The translations under genes and the position numbers were made by a program. A stretch of DNA of 64,000 nt. It comes from Succinivibrio dextrinosolvens DSM 3072. Its GTDB lineage: Bacteria > Pseudomonadota > Gammaproteobacteria > Enterobacterales > Succinivibrionaceae. This document shows positions 8,030 to 17,942 of the stretch, piece by piece (position 1 is the first letter of the stretch; every line of letters starts with the position of its first letter). The DNA is taken from positions 16,174-80,173 of the forward strand of contig NZ_FUXX01000007.1 in NCBI RefSeq assembly GCF_900167015.1, written 5' to 3'. Below the pieces are notes generated by a model that ran no database searches, was not told the origin of the DNA, and was given only the letters and a program-made list of their open reading frames with translations.

Positions 8030-8037
8030 TTTAAATA

Positions 8038-8667
8038 ATGAATAGAAATAACTACTGTCAGATACGTTTAGAAACAGCAGCAGACCACAGAAAGGTTGAG
8101 AATCTGATTAGAGAATCTTTCTGGAACGTATATCGTCCTGGATGCAGTGAGCATTACGTAATCCATGTTCTAAGACAGGATACCTCTTTTGTGAAGGAGC
8201 TTGATTTAGTAATGGAAATGAACGGACAGCTGATTGGACAGAACATGTTCATAAAAACCGTAATCAATGCTGACGATGGTCGTGATATACCGGTTCTGAC
8301 AATGGGACCAATCTGTATAGCCCCTCATTTAAGGAGAAATGGATATGGTCTACAGCTTCTGGATTACTCTCTTAAAAAAGCAGCCGAACTAGGTTATGGT
8401 GCAGTTCTTTTTGAAGGAGATATTGAATTTTATGGAAAATGCGGCTTCAAATACGCCCGAGAATTCTCCATAAGATACCATGATCTTCCTGAGGATGCAG
8501 ACTCATCATTCTTTTTATGTAAGGAGCTGATACTAGGTTATCTTAATGGAATAACAGGTATATATCAGACACCACAGGGATATTACGTTGAAGATGCTGA
8601 TGTTGAAAGATTTGACAGCTCATTTCCATCAAAAGTAAAAATGAAGCTTCCAGGACAACTGTTTTAG
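8038..8667 (+). CDS. GNAT family N-acetyltransferase (YhbS-like)
   Basis: A 209-residue protein with the GNAT fold. PVLTMGPICIAPHLRRNGYG near residues 85-105 covers strand 4 and the acetyl-CoA pyrophosphate loop (RRNGYG in place of the usual Q/RxxGxG/A). FYGKCGFKYAREF around residue 138 is the typical GNAT motif B ending. The substrate cannot be told from sequence; small molecules or protein N-termini are both possible. The gene stands alone between the efp terminator and its own terminator at 8690. It is preceded by the structured leader described separately, which suggests that translation is controlled by a ligand, a protein or temperature. Confidence 0.88.
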   Translation: MNRNNYCQIRLETAADHRKVENLIRESFWNVYRPGCSEHYVIHVLRQDTSFVKELDLVMEMNGQLIGQNMFIKTVINADDGRDIPVLTMGPICIAPHLRRNGYGLQLLDYSLKKAAELGYGAVLFEGDIEFYGKCGFKYAREFSIRYHDLPEDADSSFFLCKELILGYLNGITGIYQTPQGYYVEDADVERFDSSFPSKVKMKLPGQLF

Positions 8668-8689
8668 TTTTCTAGATATAGCTTAATTG

Positions 8690-8741
8690 AATCTCACTTA
8701 CAGAGTTTTCCATAACATATGTAAGTGAGATTTTAATTTTT
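8690..8741 (+). terminator. Rho-independent terminator of the GNAT gene
   Basis: AATCTCACTTAC (8690-8701) pairs with GTAAGTGAGATT (8721-8732), a perfect 12-bp stem with a 19-base loop followed by a T-rich tail. Confidence 0.8.
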
Positions 8742-8776
8742 AGCTTCTCAAAACAGATTGTTAAGATCTTTTATAT

Positions 8777-8800
8777 AAAAAAACACCTATATGTAGGTGT
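8777..8800 (-). terminator. Leftward-facing terminator at the edge of the origin region
   Basis: ACACCTA (8783-8789) and TAGGTGT (8794-8800) form a perfect 7-bp stem. On the minus strand it is followed by a run of T (A at 8777-8782 on the plus strand). No minus-strand gene lies to its right within the origin region. It would therefore stop transcription coming leftward out of the origin, or act as an insulator. Confidence 0.65.
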
Positions 8801-8863
8801 CAATTTCCACAAAAAACAGAAAAAAATATATGTTCAATATATTCAACAAGTTGTTAATAAGTC

Positions 8864-9110
8864 TGTGGAAAACTATTTGAAAATTTGATGAAAAACTTCT
8901 GAAAAAACAGTTGATAAATACATATAAAAAATAGTCTGTTGAAAAGTAGGCACTTTCCCACAGATTTTCCCACGATTACCACCATCTTATAAACATAGTT
9001 TTTTCTTTATAACTATTTGATTTAAAATAAAAATATACACTTCCCACAGATTTTTCCTTCATAAAAATAATAAAAATAACATATATATAGATAATTAATA
9101 TAAAGTTATT
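8864..9110. other. oriC: Origin of replication module 1 (oriC-like, DnaA boxes and AT-rich stretch)
   Basis: An AT-rich, gene-free stretch just upstream of the mnmG-rsmG-parAB-atp cluster, where many gammaproteobacteria have oriC. DnaA-box-like nonamers: TGTGGAAAA (8864-8872, reverse of TTTTCCACA), TTTCCCACA (8954-8962) and CTTCCCACA (9040-9048). A further ATTTCCACA lies just upstream at 8803-8811. The segment ends in a highly AT-rich run (9061-9110), a plausible unwinding element. It aligns without gaps to module 2 at an offset of 852 bases. Origin function is inference from box content and gene order. Confidence 0.7.
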
Positions 9111-9419
9111 ATGATTATGGAACGTATTGTTTATTCACATAAAAATCAAAAAGAAAATTTGGAAAAAATGAATAATCCAGAAGAATTAATAAAAAGTCTT
9201 TCAAAACTTCATACAACGAAAATGGGAGAGGAAAGAATTAAGAGAAATCTTAATTTTTCAGAATGTGATGTTGTTGAGTACTGCAGACAGATAATAACTT
9301 CAAAAGAATGTAATATTACAAAACAGGGAAAGAACTGGTACTGTAGAAAGGATGGAATAGTAATTACAGTAAACTCATACAGTATTACCATTATTACAGC
9401 TCATATAGCAAAGAAGTAA
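9111..9419 (+). CDS. DUF3781-like small protein inside the origin region
   Basis: A 102-residue protein. I recognise the DUF3781 pattern: NPEELIKSLSKLHTTKMGEERIKRNL in the first half, the phrase GKNWYCRKDGIVITVNSYS near residue 75, and ITIITAHIAKK at the end. The family has no known function that I can cite. From memory it is common in Firmicutes, so horizontal acquisition is possible. An ATG at 9111 or one two codons later (9117) could start translation; neither has a visible Shine-Dalgarno sequence. The gene sits exactly between the two origin modules, an unusual position, and has no operon partner. It is very AT-rich, like its surroundings. Confidence 0.7.
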   Translation: MIMERIVYSHKNQKENLEKMNNPEELIKSLSKLHTTKMGEERIKRNLNFSECDVVEYCRQIITSKECNITKQGKNWYCRKDGIVITVNSYSITIITAHIAKK

Positions 9420-9715
9420 ATACACCTTAATTAGCCAGAAACACAATTCAAATCAGCATATCTTATGTATGCTCCAGCATAATCAGACCTCTTCATGTTG
9501 AGAAATATGAAGATTTCTAAAAAAAACATCTTTATTTGCTAATTAATTCAATGAAGATTATTTAAAGGATTAATAGATAAAAGTGATGATTTATAAGAAG
9601 TTAACTATCTTTCTAATTAGTTAGAACTTTCTCTTACATTATTAATGCAAAAAAAATATAGATGAAAATCTCATTTTTTATAACTAATTTTGTAAAATAT
9701 CACCTGTTAAAAAAT
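9420..9715. other. AT-rich gene-free spacer between the small gene and origin module 2
   Basis: No open frame, RNA gene or convincing terminator is visible here. The stretch is strongly AT-rich and contains no full DnaA box. Confidence 0.6.
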
Positions 9716-9962
9716 TGTGGAAAACTTTTTGAAAACTATTTGAAAATCTTTTGAAAAATAGGTTGATAAATCTGTATAATTTTTAGGCTGTTAATAACTA
9801 CGGCTTTTTCCACAATAAACCAACTAAAAACCACAGCTTTTTAAACAAAGTTTATTACAAATAATTATTTGATTTTTAAATAAAAAATTAATAATCCACA
9901 GATAATCAAAGCTAAATAATAATAAAAATAAATATATATATATAAATAAATTAATAAGATCT
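9716..9962. other. oriC: Origin of replication module 2 (oriC-like, proximal to mnmG)
   Basis: This is a diverged copy of module 1. TGTGGAAAA lies at 9716-9724, GTTGATAAAT at 9762-9771, TTTTCCACA at 9806-9814, TATTTGA at 9866-9872 and TAATCCACA (one mismatch to TTATCCACA) at 9892-9900. Every one of these lies 852 bases after its counterpart in module 1. By hand count about two thirds of positions match from 8864 to 9080 with no gap. An AT-only run (about 9905-9955) follows and GATC sites appear just beyond (9959, 10009, 10023, 10028). Being next to mnmG, as in E. coli, this copy is the more likely functional oriC. Confidence 0.72.
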
Positions 9963-10042
9963 TATTACTATTTTCGAAGCTTGTTTTCTGTAGGAAAAAT
10001 TAAAAAATTGATCATATAAATAGATCCGATCCTATAGGTTTG

Positions 10043-11932
10043 ATGATGAATAGTTTTAGAAATTTTGATGTCATAGTAATTGGTGCAGGACATGCTGGTA
10101 TTGAAGCTGCAGCAGCAAGTGCCAGAATGAACTGTAAAACATTACTTTTAACTCACAATCTGGAAACAGTTGGTGAGATGTCCTGTAATCCTGCTTTTGG
10201 TGGTATCGGTAAAGGTCATCTTATTAAAGAAATAGATGCTATGGGTGGTGTTTGCCCTACAGCTATTGATCAGGCAGGTATTCAGTTTAGAACTTTAAAT
10301 TCATCTAAAGGTCCAGCTGTTAGAGCAACCAGAGCTCAGACTGATCGTCACCTATATAAGGAAGTGATGAGAAAGACTTTATGGAATTATGACAACTTAA
10401 CCATATTCCAGCAGCCAGCTACTGAAATTATCTATAAAGATCAGACTATTAGCGGTGTTAAAACTGCAGCAGGAATTGAATTCTACTGTAAAGCTGTAGT
10501 TATCTGTGCAGGAACCTTCCTAAACGGTTTAATTCATATTGGTTTAAATCATTACACCGGTGGTAGAGCTGGTGATCCTGCTTCAATCGGTCTTGCTGAA
10601 AATCTAAAGGATTTAGGTCTAAAGGTTGGAAGACTAAAAACCGGTACTCCTGCCCGTATTGTTGCAAGCTCAATTGATTACTCAAAGATGACAAAACAGG
10701 ATCCTGAGTATCCTCAGCCTGCTTTCTCATTTATGAATGAGGAAAAACTTCATCCAACTCAGGTTCCTTGCTACATTACAAAGACCAATGAGCGTACTCA
10801 TGAGATTATTAGAGGCGGACTAGACAGAAGTCCTCTTTATTCTGGTGTTATTCATTCAATTGGACCTCGTTACTGTCCTTCTATTGAAGATAAGATTGTT
10901 AGATATCCAGATAGAGATTCTCATCAGGTATTTATTGAGCCAGAAGGATTAACATCTCCTCTTGTATATCCAAATGGAATTTCAACATCACTTCCATTTG
11001 ATGTTCAGGAGAATTTCATCAGATCTATTGAAGGTCTGGAGAATGCAATCATTGCAAGACCAGGTTATGCAATTGAATATGATTTCTATGATCCTAGAGA
11101 GTTATCTGTTTCAATGCAGTCTAAGAAAGTACCTGGTTTATTCCTGGCAGGACAGGTAAATGGTACAACCGGTTATGAAGAAGCTGCAGCTCAGGGACTT
11201 CTTGCTGGTATCAATGCCGGACTTTATGTAAAGGGACAGCCTGCATGGTTCCCTCGTAGAAATGAGGCTTATGTTGGTGTTCTTATGGATGATCTATGTA
11301 CTTTAGGTACTAAAGAGCCATACAGAATGTTTACATCTCGTGCCGAGTACAGACTGATTCTTCGTGAGGATAATGCTGATCTGAGATTGACTCCAAAGGC
11401 AAGAGAATTAGGTATTATCTCTGATGAGAGATGGAAAAGATTCGAAGAGAAACAGAACCAGATCGAAAAAGAGAAGGCAAGATTAAGAGAAATCTCTGTT
11501 AAACCTTCTTCTGAGATGGGACAGAATATTAACAAGATTCTTAATAATCCTATGTCTCAGGAACAGAGTCTTGAAGAAATCCTGAGAAGACCTGAGGTTA
11601 AGTTTGATGCTTTAATCAAGACAACCGGTCTTGAGCCTATTGCTACAACAGAGCAGTCTATAGAACAGGTTGAAATTCAAGTAAAATATCAGGGATATCT
11701 TCAGAGAGAACTTGACGATATCAAGAAGAAGAAAACAAATGAGCAGACTCTGCTACCATTGGATTTTGATTATAAGAATATTAAAGCATTATCTAATGAG
11801 GTTGCTCAGAAGCTTAATGAATACAAGCCAGAAACTATTGGTATGGCATCAAGAATTTCTGGTGTAACACCTGCAGCTATTTCAATCCTATTAGTTCATC
11901 TTAAGAAGATGGATTTATTAGGTAAAAATTAA
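10043..11932 (+). CDS. mnmG: tRNA uridine-34 5-carboxymethylaminomethyl modification enzyme MnmG
   Basis: An FAD enzyme of about 629 residues that, with MnmE, adds the cmnm5 group to wobble uridine of certain tRNAs. The N-terminal dinucleotide motif [20 protein letters not shown] is clear. [17 protein letters not shown] and TGTPARI follow, and the C-terminal helical part includes [17 protein letters not shown] at 10040 and ATGs at 10043 and 10046 are all possible starts; AGG at 10036-10038 fits the ATGs best. It is the first gene to the right of the origin and starts a run of co-oriented genes with rsmG 10 bases downstream. Confidence 0.97.
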   Translation: MMNSFRNFDVIVIGAGHAGIEAAAASARMNCKTLLLTHNLETVGEMSCNPAFGGIGKGHLIKEIDAMGGVCPTAIDQAGIQFRTLNSSKGPAVRATRAQTDRHLYKEVMRKTLWNYDNLTIFQQPATEIIYKDQTISGVKTAAGIEFYCKAVVICAGTFLNGLIHIGLNHYTGGRAGDPASIGLAENLKDLGLKVGRLKTGTPARIVASSIDYSKMTKQDPEYPQPAFSFMNEEKLHPTQVPCYITKTNERTHEIIRGGLDRSPLYSGVIHSIGPRYCPSIEDKIVRYPDRDSHQVFIEPEGLTSPLVYPNGISTSLPFDVQENFIRSIEGLENAIIARPGYAIEYDFYDPRELSVSMQSKKVPGLFLAGQVNGTTGYEEAAAQGLLAGINAGLYVKGQPAWFPRRNEAYVGVLMDDLCTLGTKEPYRMFTSRAEYRLILREDNADLRLTPKARELGIISDERWKRFEEKQNQIEKEKARLREISVKPSSEMGQNINKILNNPMSQEQSLEEILRRPEVKFDALIKTTGLEPIATTEQSIEQVEIQVKYQGYLQRELDDIKKKKTNEQTLLPLDFDYKNIKALSNEVAQKLNEYKPETIGMASRISGVTPAAISILLVHLKKMDLLGKN

Positions 11933-11942
11933 AGGTTAATCT

Positions 11943-12605
11943 ATGGGAAGAAAAGATAGTACTGTTAATCAGGCTGAAATCCTTGGACAGATCAGAAATT
12001 TAATGTCAAAAACTGATGTTGAATATACTGAAGAACAACTTGAAAAATTAGCAACCTTAGTTGTTTTGCTGTGTAAATGGAATACAGCTCTGAATCTGAC
12101 AGCTATTAGAGAGCCTGAAAAGATTGTTGTTCTCCATATTCTGGATAGTGCTGTTATTTCTCCTTTAATCAAGGAAAAAAATAATATTGCAGATGTGGGA
12201 ACAGGTGCAGGGTTTCCTGGTTTAGTACTTGCTATACTAAACCCTGAGAAAAAATTTACACTGATTGACTCTATTGCAAAGAAGCTTTCTTTTGTTAGAA
12301 CAGCAATGACAACACTGGGTCTTAAAAACGTAACAATAATAAATGACCGTTGTGAAAACATTGTTCCTGAAGATAAATTCGAATGTATTTTAAGTAGAGC
12401 TTTTGCGCCATTATGCAAAATTGTTGAATGGTGTGAGAACTTGATTGCAGAGTCTGGTGTTTTTATCTGTATGAAAGCAAATTTGGAAGATAATGAATTG
12501 AATGATCTTCCTAAAAATGCTCAAATAGAAAGTATAATTGATTTGAAAGTACCTTCATTGGATGCTAATAGAAAAGCTGTTATATTGAAGCTACATAAAG
12601 CATAA
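11943..12605 (+). CDS. rsmG: 16S rRNA (guanine-527-N7)-methyltransferase
   Basis: A 220-residue methyltransferase that modifies G527 of 16S rRNA; loss gives low-level streptomycin resistance in E. coli. The SAM-binding motif IADVGTGAGFPGLVLAI lies near residues 81-97. LNLTAIREPEKIVVLHILDS just before it and LSRAFAPL near residue 150 are family hallmarks. The ATG start is preceded by AAAGG. The parA start follows 10 bases after the stop codon, keeping the usual gidA-gidB-soj order. Confidence 0.96.
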   Translation: MGRKDSTVNQAEILGQIRNLMSKTDVEYTEEQLEKLATLVVLLCKWNTALNLTAIREPEKIVVLHILDSAVISPLIKEKNNIADVGTGAGFPGLVLAILNPEKKFTLIDSIAKKLSFVRTAMTTLGLKNVTIINDRCENIVPEDKFECILSRAFAPLCKIVEWCENLIAESGVFICMKANLEDNELNDLPKNAQIESIIDLKVPSLDANRKAVILKLHKA

Positions 12606-12615
12606 GGACTATAAA

Positions 12616-13380
12616 TTGACTAAAGTTATTGCTATTGCTAATCAGAAAGGTGGTGTGGGCAAGACCACTACGTGCGTGAATTTAGCTGCATCTTTGGCAG
12701 CAATGCAAAAAAAAGTCCTGGTTATAGACTGTGATCCTCAGGGTAATGCCACTATGGCATCAGGTGTATCCAAGTTCGGATTAGAGAAATCTATAACAAA
12801 CGTTCTAATTGATGGTTTGGATGTTAAAGAGGCGATAGTAAAGGAAACTGAAGGTGATTTTCATCTGATTCCAGCTAACGAAGATTTAACAGCTGCCGAA
12901 GTTAATCTTCTTGATAAATTCGGTAGAGAGAATTTCCTGAAAAAGGCTCTTGAGCCAATCAAATCATCTTATGATTTAATTCTTATTGATTGTCCTCCTT
13001 CTTTAAATATTCTGACTGTTAATGCACTTTGTGCATCAGATTCTATTCTGGTTCCTCTTCAGTGTGAGTATTTCGCACTTGAAGGTCTGACCTTATTGAT
13101 TGAAACAGTCGATCAGTTAGCCACTGCTGTAAATCCAAAGCTAAAGATCGAAGGAATTCTTCGTACCATGTTTGATAACCGAAACAGATTATCTACTGAT
13201 GTATCTGATGAGTTAAAAAAGAATTTCGGTGATTTGGTGTACGAAACTATTATTCCAAGAAATGTAAGACTTGCTGAGGCTCCAAGTTATGGTAAGCCAG
13301 CAATGTACTATGATAAATCTTCAGTCGGCTCTAAGGCTTATTTAGCATTAGCTGCAGAAGTAATCGAAAAAACAAAATAA
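12616..13380 (+). CDS. parA: Chromosome partitioning ATPase ParA (Soj)
   Basis: A 254-residue deviant Walker ATPase. KGGVGKTTTCVNLAASLA near residues 11-28 is the deviant Walker A (signature lysine KGG), and VIDCDPQGNAT is the A' box. LILIDCPPSLN around residue 115 is Walker B. ParA forms an ATP-dependent gradient on the nucleoid and moves ParB-parS complexes. Translation starts at TTG (12616-12618), with AAGGA at 12604-12608 as ribosome binding site. parB follows 12 bases downstream, preceded by its own AAGGGGA. Confidence 0.96.
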   Translation: MTKVIAIANQKGGVGKTTTCVNLAASLAAMQKKVLVIDCDPQGNATMASGVSKFGLEKSITNVLIDGLDVKEAIVKETEGDFHLIPANEDLTAAEVNLLDKFGRENFLKKALEPIKSSYDLILIDCPPSLNILTVNALCASDSILVPLQCEYFALEGLTLLIETVDQLATAVNPKLKIEGILRTMFDNRNRLSTDVSDELKKNFGDLVYETIIPRNVRLAEAPSYGKPAMYYDKSSVGSKAYLALAAEVIEKTK

Positions 13381-13392
13381 AAGGGGACTCAT

Positions 13393-15093
13393 ATGGCAGG
13401 CTTAGGACGTGGACTAGGTTCACTATTAGGTGAATCCCAAAAAATAAAAAAAGAAAGACAGAAGATTGAGGTTGCAGAGGAAAAAGCTCAGGAATCATCT
13501 CCTGCTGAATCTGCAGAGGCTGTTTCTAATAATTCAGTTGTTAATATCTCAATTGATAAGTTAAAAGCGTCTATATATCAGCCAAGAAAAATTTTTGATG
13601 AGGATTCTTTAAACGAGTTAGCTGACTCAATTAAAGAACATGGATTATTAGAACCTCTAATTGTTAAGAAATCTGAAGATATATACGAAATCATCTGTGG
13701 TGAAAGAAGATTCAGAGCTTGCCAATTAGCTTCACTGACAGAGATCCCTTGTCTAGTAAGAGATGATCTTGATTCAAACGGCTATGCTTTAGCACTTATC
13801 GAAAATATCCAGAGAGAAGACTTAAATCCTCTGGAAATGGCTGAAGCATTTAAGCAGATGCTTGAAGAGTGTCAGATCAGTCAGGAAGAATTAGCTAAAA
13901 CTCTTGGAAAATCAAGAAGTACTGTTACTAATATAATCAGACTTAATAATCTTCAGGAAGATGTTAAGAAAATGGTTGTGGCCAATCAGATCGATCTTGG
14001 TCATGCAAAGGTTCTTTTATCAATTGAAGATTTAGATTTACAGTTAAAAGCAGCTCTTTACGTCATCAAAAAGTCTTTAAATGTAAGACAGACTGAAGAA
14101 CTTGTTAAGAACATTAAAGTTAACGGCTTTGATGAAACAAAGAACAAGAAGGTTGTTTTCACCAGCGAGAAATTCGGCGAATGGGAAAAGATAATTCGTC
14201 AGAACTTATCTGGTATTAAGGCTAAATTCAAGGCAACCAGTGATTCTAAAGGAAAACTTACTCTTGCCTATTCATCTGTTGAACAGCTTGAATCTCTTTT
14301 AAACAAGCTATCAATTGATGCTGATGTTAAAGATCTGAACGTAACACCAACTCTTGAGGATAATGTCGAGGAAGATATTTCTGCTGAAGAATCTGCTGCA
14401 GAAGATATTTCTTCAAATGATATTCCATCAGAGGAGATTACTTCAGAAGAAATCGTTTCTGAAGAAGTACCTGCAGAGGAAGCTTTATCTGAAGATGTAG
14501 CCGGTGACGAATCAGCTGTTGAAGAACCTGTATCTGAAGAAGTTGTTGCTGATGAAACTGCTCCTAAAGAATCAGTTTCAGAAGAAATCGCTCCTGAAGA
14601 AGCTACTGCTGAGGAAGCAGTTTCAGAAGATGTTGCTACTGAAGATGTAGCAGCTGAGGAAGCTGTGCCAGAAGATGCTGCTGTAGACGATATAGCAGCT
14701 GAAGATGCTGTATCTGAAGAGATTGCTGCAGATGAAGTAGCTCCTGAAGAAGCTGTATCAGAAGAGATTGCTGCTGATGAGGTAAATCCTGAAGAGGTTG
14801 TATCAGAAGAGATTGCTGCTGATGAGGTAAATCCTGAAGAGGTTGTATCAGAAGAGATCGCTGCTGATGAGGTAAATCCTGAAGAGGTTGTATCAGAAGA
14901 GATTGCTGCTGATGAAGTAAATCCTGAAGAAGTTGTCTCAGAGGAAGTTGCTCCTGAAGAGGTTATCTCTGAAGACGTTTCTGTAGAAGAATTAGCTGCG
15001 TCAGAACCTGCACCAGAAGAGGGAACTGAAGAAGTAATCTCTGAAGATGTAAATATTGAAGATCTGATGGCTGAACAATCAGAAGAAAAGTGA
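13393..15093 (+). CDS. parB: Chromosome partitioning protein ParB with a long acidic repeat tail
   Basis: Residues 1 to about 318 look like a normal chromosomal ParB. The parts are the N-terminal MAGLGRGLGSLLGE, the CTPase motifs CGERRFRAC (about residue 102) and LIENIQREDLNPLEMAEAF, a helix-turn-helix (ISQEELAKTLGKSRSTVTNIIRL) and a C-terminal dimerisation segment ending near LESLLNKL. Typical ParBs stop about here. This one continues for roughly 245 residues of acidic low-complexity sequence dominated by E, D, A, V, S, with four near-identical 15-residue units. The whole is 566 residues. The repeat part has a strong reading-frame bias (GAA/GAG, GCT, GTA). ParB spreads from parS and loads condensin; the tail's role is unknown. 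No full parS site was seen in this window. Confidence 0.95.
   Translation: MAGLGRGLGSLLGESQKIKKERQKIEVAEEKAQESSPAESAEAVSNNSVVNISIDKLKASIYQPRKIFDEDSLNELADSIKEHGLLEPLIVKKSEDIYEIICGERRFRACQLASLTEIPCLVRDDLDSNGYALALIENIQREDLNPLEMAEAFKQMLEECQISQEELAKTLGKSRSTVTNIIRLNNLQEDVKKMVVANQIDLGHAKVLLSIEDLDLQLKAALYVIKKSLNVRQTEELVKNIKVNGFDETKNKKVVFTSEKFGEWEKIIRQNLSGIKAKFKATSDSKGKLTLAYSSVEQLESLLNKLSIDADVKDLNVTPTLEDNVEEDISAEESAAEDISSNDIPSEEITSEEIVSEEVPAEEALSEDVAGDESAVEEPVSEEVVADETAPKESVSEEIAPEEATAEEAVSEDVATEDVAAEEAVPEDAAVDDIAAEDAVSEEIAADEVAPEEAVSEEIAADEVNPEEVVSEEIAADEVNPEEVVSEEIAADEVNPEEVVSEEIAADEVNPEEVVSEEVAPEEVISEDVSVEELAASEPAPEEGTEEVISEDVNIEDLMAEQSEEK
14761..14940 (+). repeat. Four tandem 45-bp repeats in the parB tail
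   Basis: Units at 14761-14805, 14806-14850, 14851-14895 and 14896-14940 encode EEIAADEVNPEEVVS. The first two are identical, the third differs at one base and the fourth at three. Shorter, diverged relatives flank them on both sides. Such arrays tend to vary in copy number by slippage, in units that keep the frame. Confidence 0.95.
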
Positions 15094-15131
15094 AAATAAT
15101 ACAACTTCTGAAAATTAGTGATTAGGTTTTG

Positions 15132-15527
15132 ATGATGCACATAGATAAAAAAATTATAAAAATATATGTTATAAATTTTTTTCTGTGTGCATTATTTTGT
15201 ACAGTTTACTCATATTTTTTCGATAAAAATTATCTAATTAATATTGCTTCTGTTTTAGACGGCTTTGCCGTTTTCTCTATAATAATATTCATTTATTTTT
15301 ACCTGGCAAACAGAAATTCTTCCAATAAGCTCTTATCTCCTGGTTTTGTTGTGTATGAGCTTATATATGCCTTTCTCTTGAAGTTTGCCGTTCTTATATT
15401 TCTTTTAACCCTTAGTTTTAAAATATTTGATTTAAATAACAAAATGATAATTTTAACTTTCAGTTATATGGTTATTTTGCGTTTGATCATTTATTTTAAG
15501 AGAGGGCTAAATGATAATTTACGCTAA
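15132..15527 (+). CDS. atpI: ATP synthase I-like protein (AtpI)
   Basis: A membrane protein of about 131 residues with four predicted transmembrane segments: residues about 9-28, 40-60, 75-97 and 104-122. It is the first gene of the atp cluster, the position of atpI. AtpI proteins are variable in sequence and are thought to help c-ring assembly or metal supply; they are not part of the final enzyme. The assignment rests mostly on position, size and hydrophobicity. A TTG at 15129 and ATGs at 15132 and 15135 are alternatives, with TTAGG a few bases upstream. An apparent promoter lies between it and atpB. Confidence 0.75.
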   Translation: MMHIDKKIIKIYVINFFLCALFCTVYSYFFDKNYLINIASVLDGFAVFSIIIFIYFYLANRNSSNKLLSPGFVVYELIYAFLLKFAVLIFLLTLSFKIFDLNNKMIILTFSYMVILRLIIYFKRGLNDNLR

Positions 15528-15557
15528 TAACTACATACAAAATATGAATTTTTGCTT

Positions 15558-15586
15558 TTGACAAAAAAAGTAAATAGTCGTATTTT
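15558..15586 (+). promoter_or_regulatory. Putative sigma-70 promoter of the atpB-C genes
   Basis: A consensus TTGACA (15558-15563) is followed after exactly 17 bases by TATTTT (15581-15586), 69 bases before the atpB start. It would give the ATP synthase genes a promoter independent of parAB and atpI. Confidence 0.65.
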
Positions 15587-15621
15587 TTTACGTTGGTTAT
15601 CGAGCTAAGTCATTAAATTAG

Positions 15622-16871
<1,250 letters not shown>

Positions 16872-16902
16872 TTAAGACTAACCAAATTTAGAGGTATCTA
16901 GA

Positions 16903-17373
16903 TTGGAAATTAATGCAACTTTCGTAGGTCAGGCGGTAGCGTTTCTTATCTTCGCTGTGCTGTGCATGAAATATGTATGGCCACCTCTCCTTAATGCAAT
17001 TGAGAAGAGACAGAAAGAAATTGCTGACGGTTTGACTGCTGCTGAAAAAGCTAAGAAAAGCTTAGAGCTAGCTAAAGAAGATGCAGCGGAAACTGTTCGT
17101 TCTGCTAAAGCAGAAGCTCAGAGAATTATTGAAGAAGCAAATAAGACCAGATCTCAGATTATCGACAAGGCTTCAGAAGAGGCCCAGGAAGAGCGTAAAA
17201 AGATTCTTGATTTAGCTCAGAGTGAGATTGAATCAGAGAAGAATAAAGCTCGCGAAGATTTAAGATCTGAAGTTATTTCTTTGGCTATTGCAGGTGCTGA
17301 GAAGATCATCAATGAAAAGATTGATGCTAAATCAGATGAAGCAATGTTAAAGAAGATAGCTGATTCGCTTTAG
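16903..17373 (+). CDS. atpF: ATP synthase F0 subunit b
   Basis: A 156-residue stator subunit with one N-terminal membrane helix ([20 protein letters not shown]) and a long charged coiled coil rich in Ala, Glu and Lys. ATP synthase b links F0 to the delta subunit on F1. It starts at TTG (16903-16905), the codon that gives [10 protein letters not shown] and aligns with the family N-terminus; GAGGT lies at 16891-16895. Gene order and size are standard. Confidence 0.97.
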   Translation: MEINATFVGQAVAFLIFAVLCMKYVWPPLLNAIEKRQKEIADGLTAAEKAKKSLELAKEDAAETVRSAKAEAQRIIEEANKTRSQIIDKASEEAQEERKKILDLAQSEIESEKNKAREDLRSEVISLAIAGAEKIINEKIDAKSDEAMLKKIADSL

Positions 17374-17390
17374 GATGAAGAGGTAATGTA

Positions 17391-17927
17391 ATGGCTGAAA
17401 ATTTGACTGTTGCAAGACCTTATGCTGAAGCTGCTTTTTCTTTCGCTGTTGATGAGAAAAAACTGGATGAGTGGCAGTGTATGCTTCAGGCTTTGTCTGA
17501 AGCTTATAAAAATGATTATTTTAGAGATCATTTGAAACTTGCTGCAAATTCATCTGCTGCGGCCGACAGTCTTATTTCGCTGTTAAAGCCTGCAAATCTC
17601 ATTGATGAACATGGTGAGAATTTCGTAAAGATTATTGGTGAAAACAATCGTTTTGAAGTTCTTCCTGATATCTATGATGAATTCGTAAGATTGAGACAGA
17701 AACACGATAAGTGTATTTCCGCTCAGCTTATATCCGCAAGAGCTTTTGCTGAAAGCGAAATAAAACTGATAAAGGATAAACTGGCAAAGAAATACGACTG
17801 TACCGTAACCGTAGAGCAGATTATCGATAAGAACCTTATCGGTGGTGCCGTTCTAAAGGTTGGCGACAAAGTTATCGATGCTAGTGTAAGGACAAGTTTA
17901 AAGAACCTGTCTTCAACCCTCAGATAA
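17391..17927 (+). CDS. atpH: ATP synthase F1 subunit delta
   Basis: A 178-residue protein with an N-terminal helical domain (TVARPYAEAAFSFAVDE) and the C-terminal signature IGGAVLKVGDKVIDASVRTSLKNL. It sits on top of F1 and binds the b dimer. The ATG follows GAAGAGGTA. It lies 17 bases after atpF and 15 before atpA. Confidence 0.97.
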   Translation: MAENLTVARPYAEAAFSFAVDEKKLDEWQCMLQALSEAYKNDYFRDHLKLAANSSAAADSLISLLKPANLIDEHGENFVKIIGENNRFEVLPDIYDEFVRLRQKHDKCISAQLISARAFAESEIKLIKDKLAKKYDCTVTVEQIIDKNLIGGAVLKVGDKVIDASVRTSLKNLSSTLR

Positions 17928-17942
17928 GAAAGAGGATAAATA

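Noticed and set aside
14761..14940. Tandem repeats as a CRISPR array
   Set aside because: Units are directly adjacent without unique spacers and are translated in frame within parB.
14268..15140. Long serine/threonine-rich frame opposite the parB tail
   Set aside because: It is the antisense shadow of the acidic repeats; its composition simply mirrors GAA/GCT/GTA codons.
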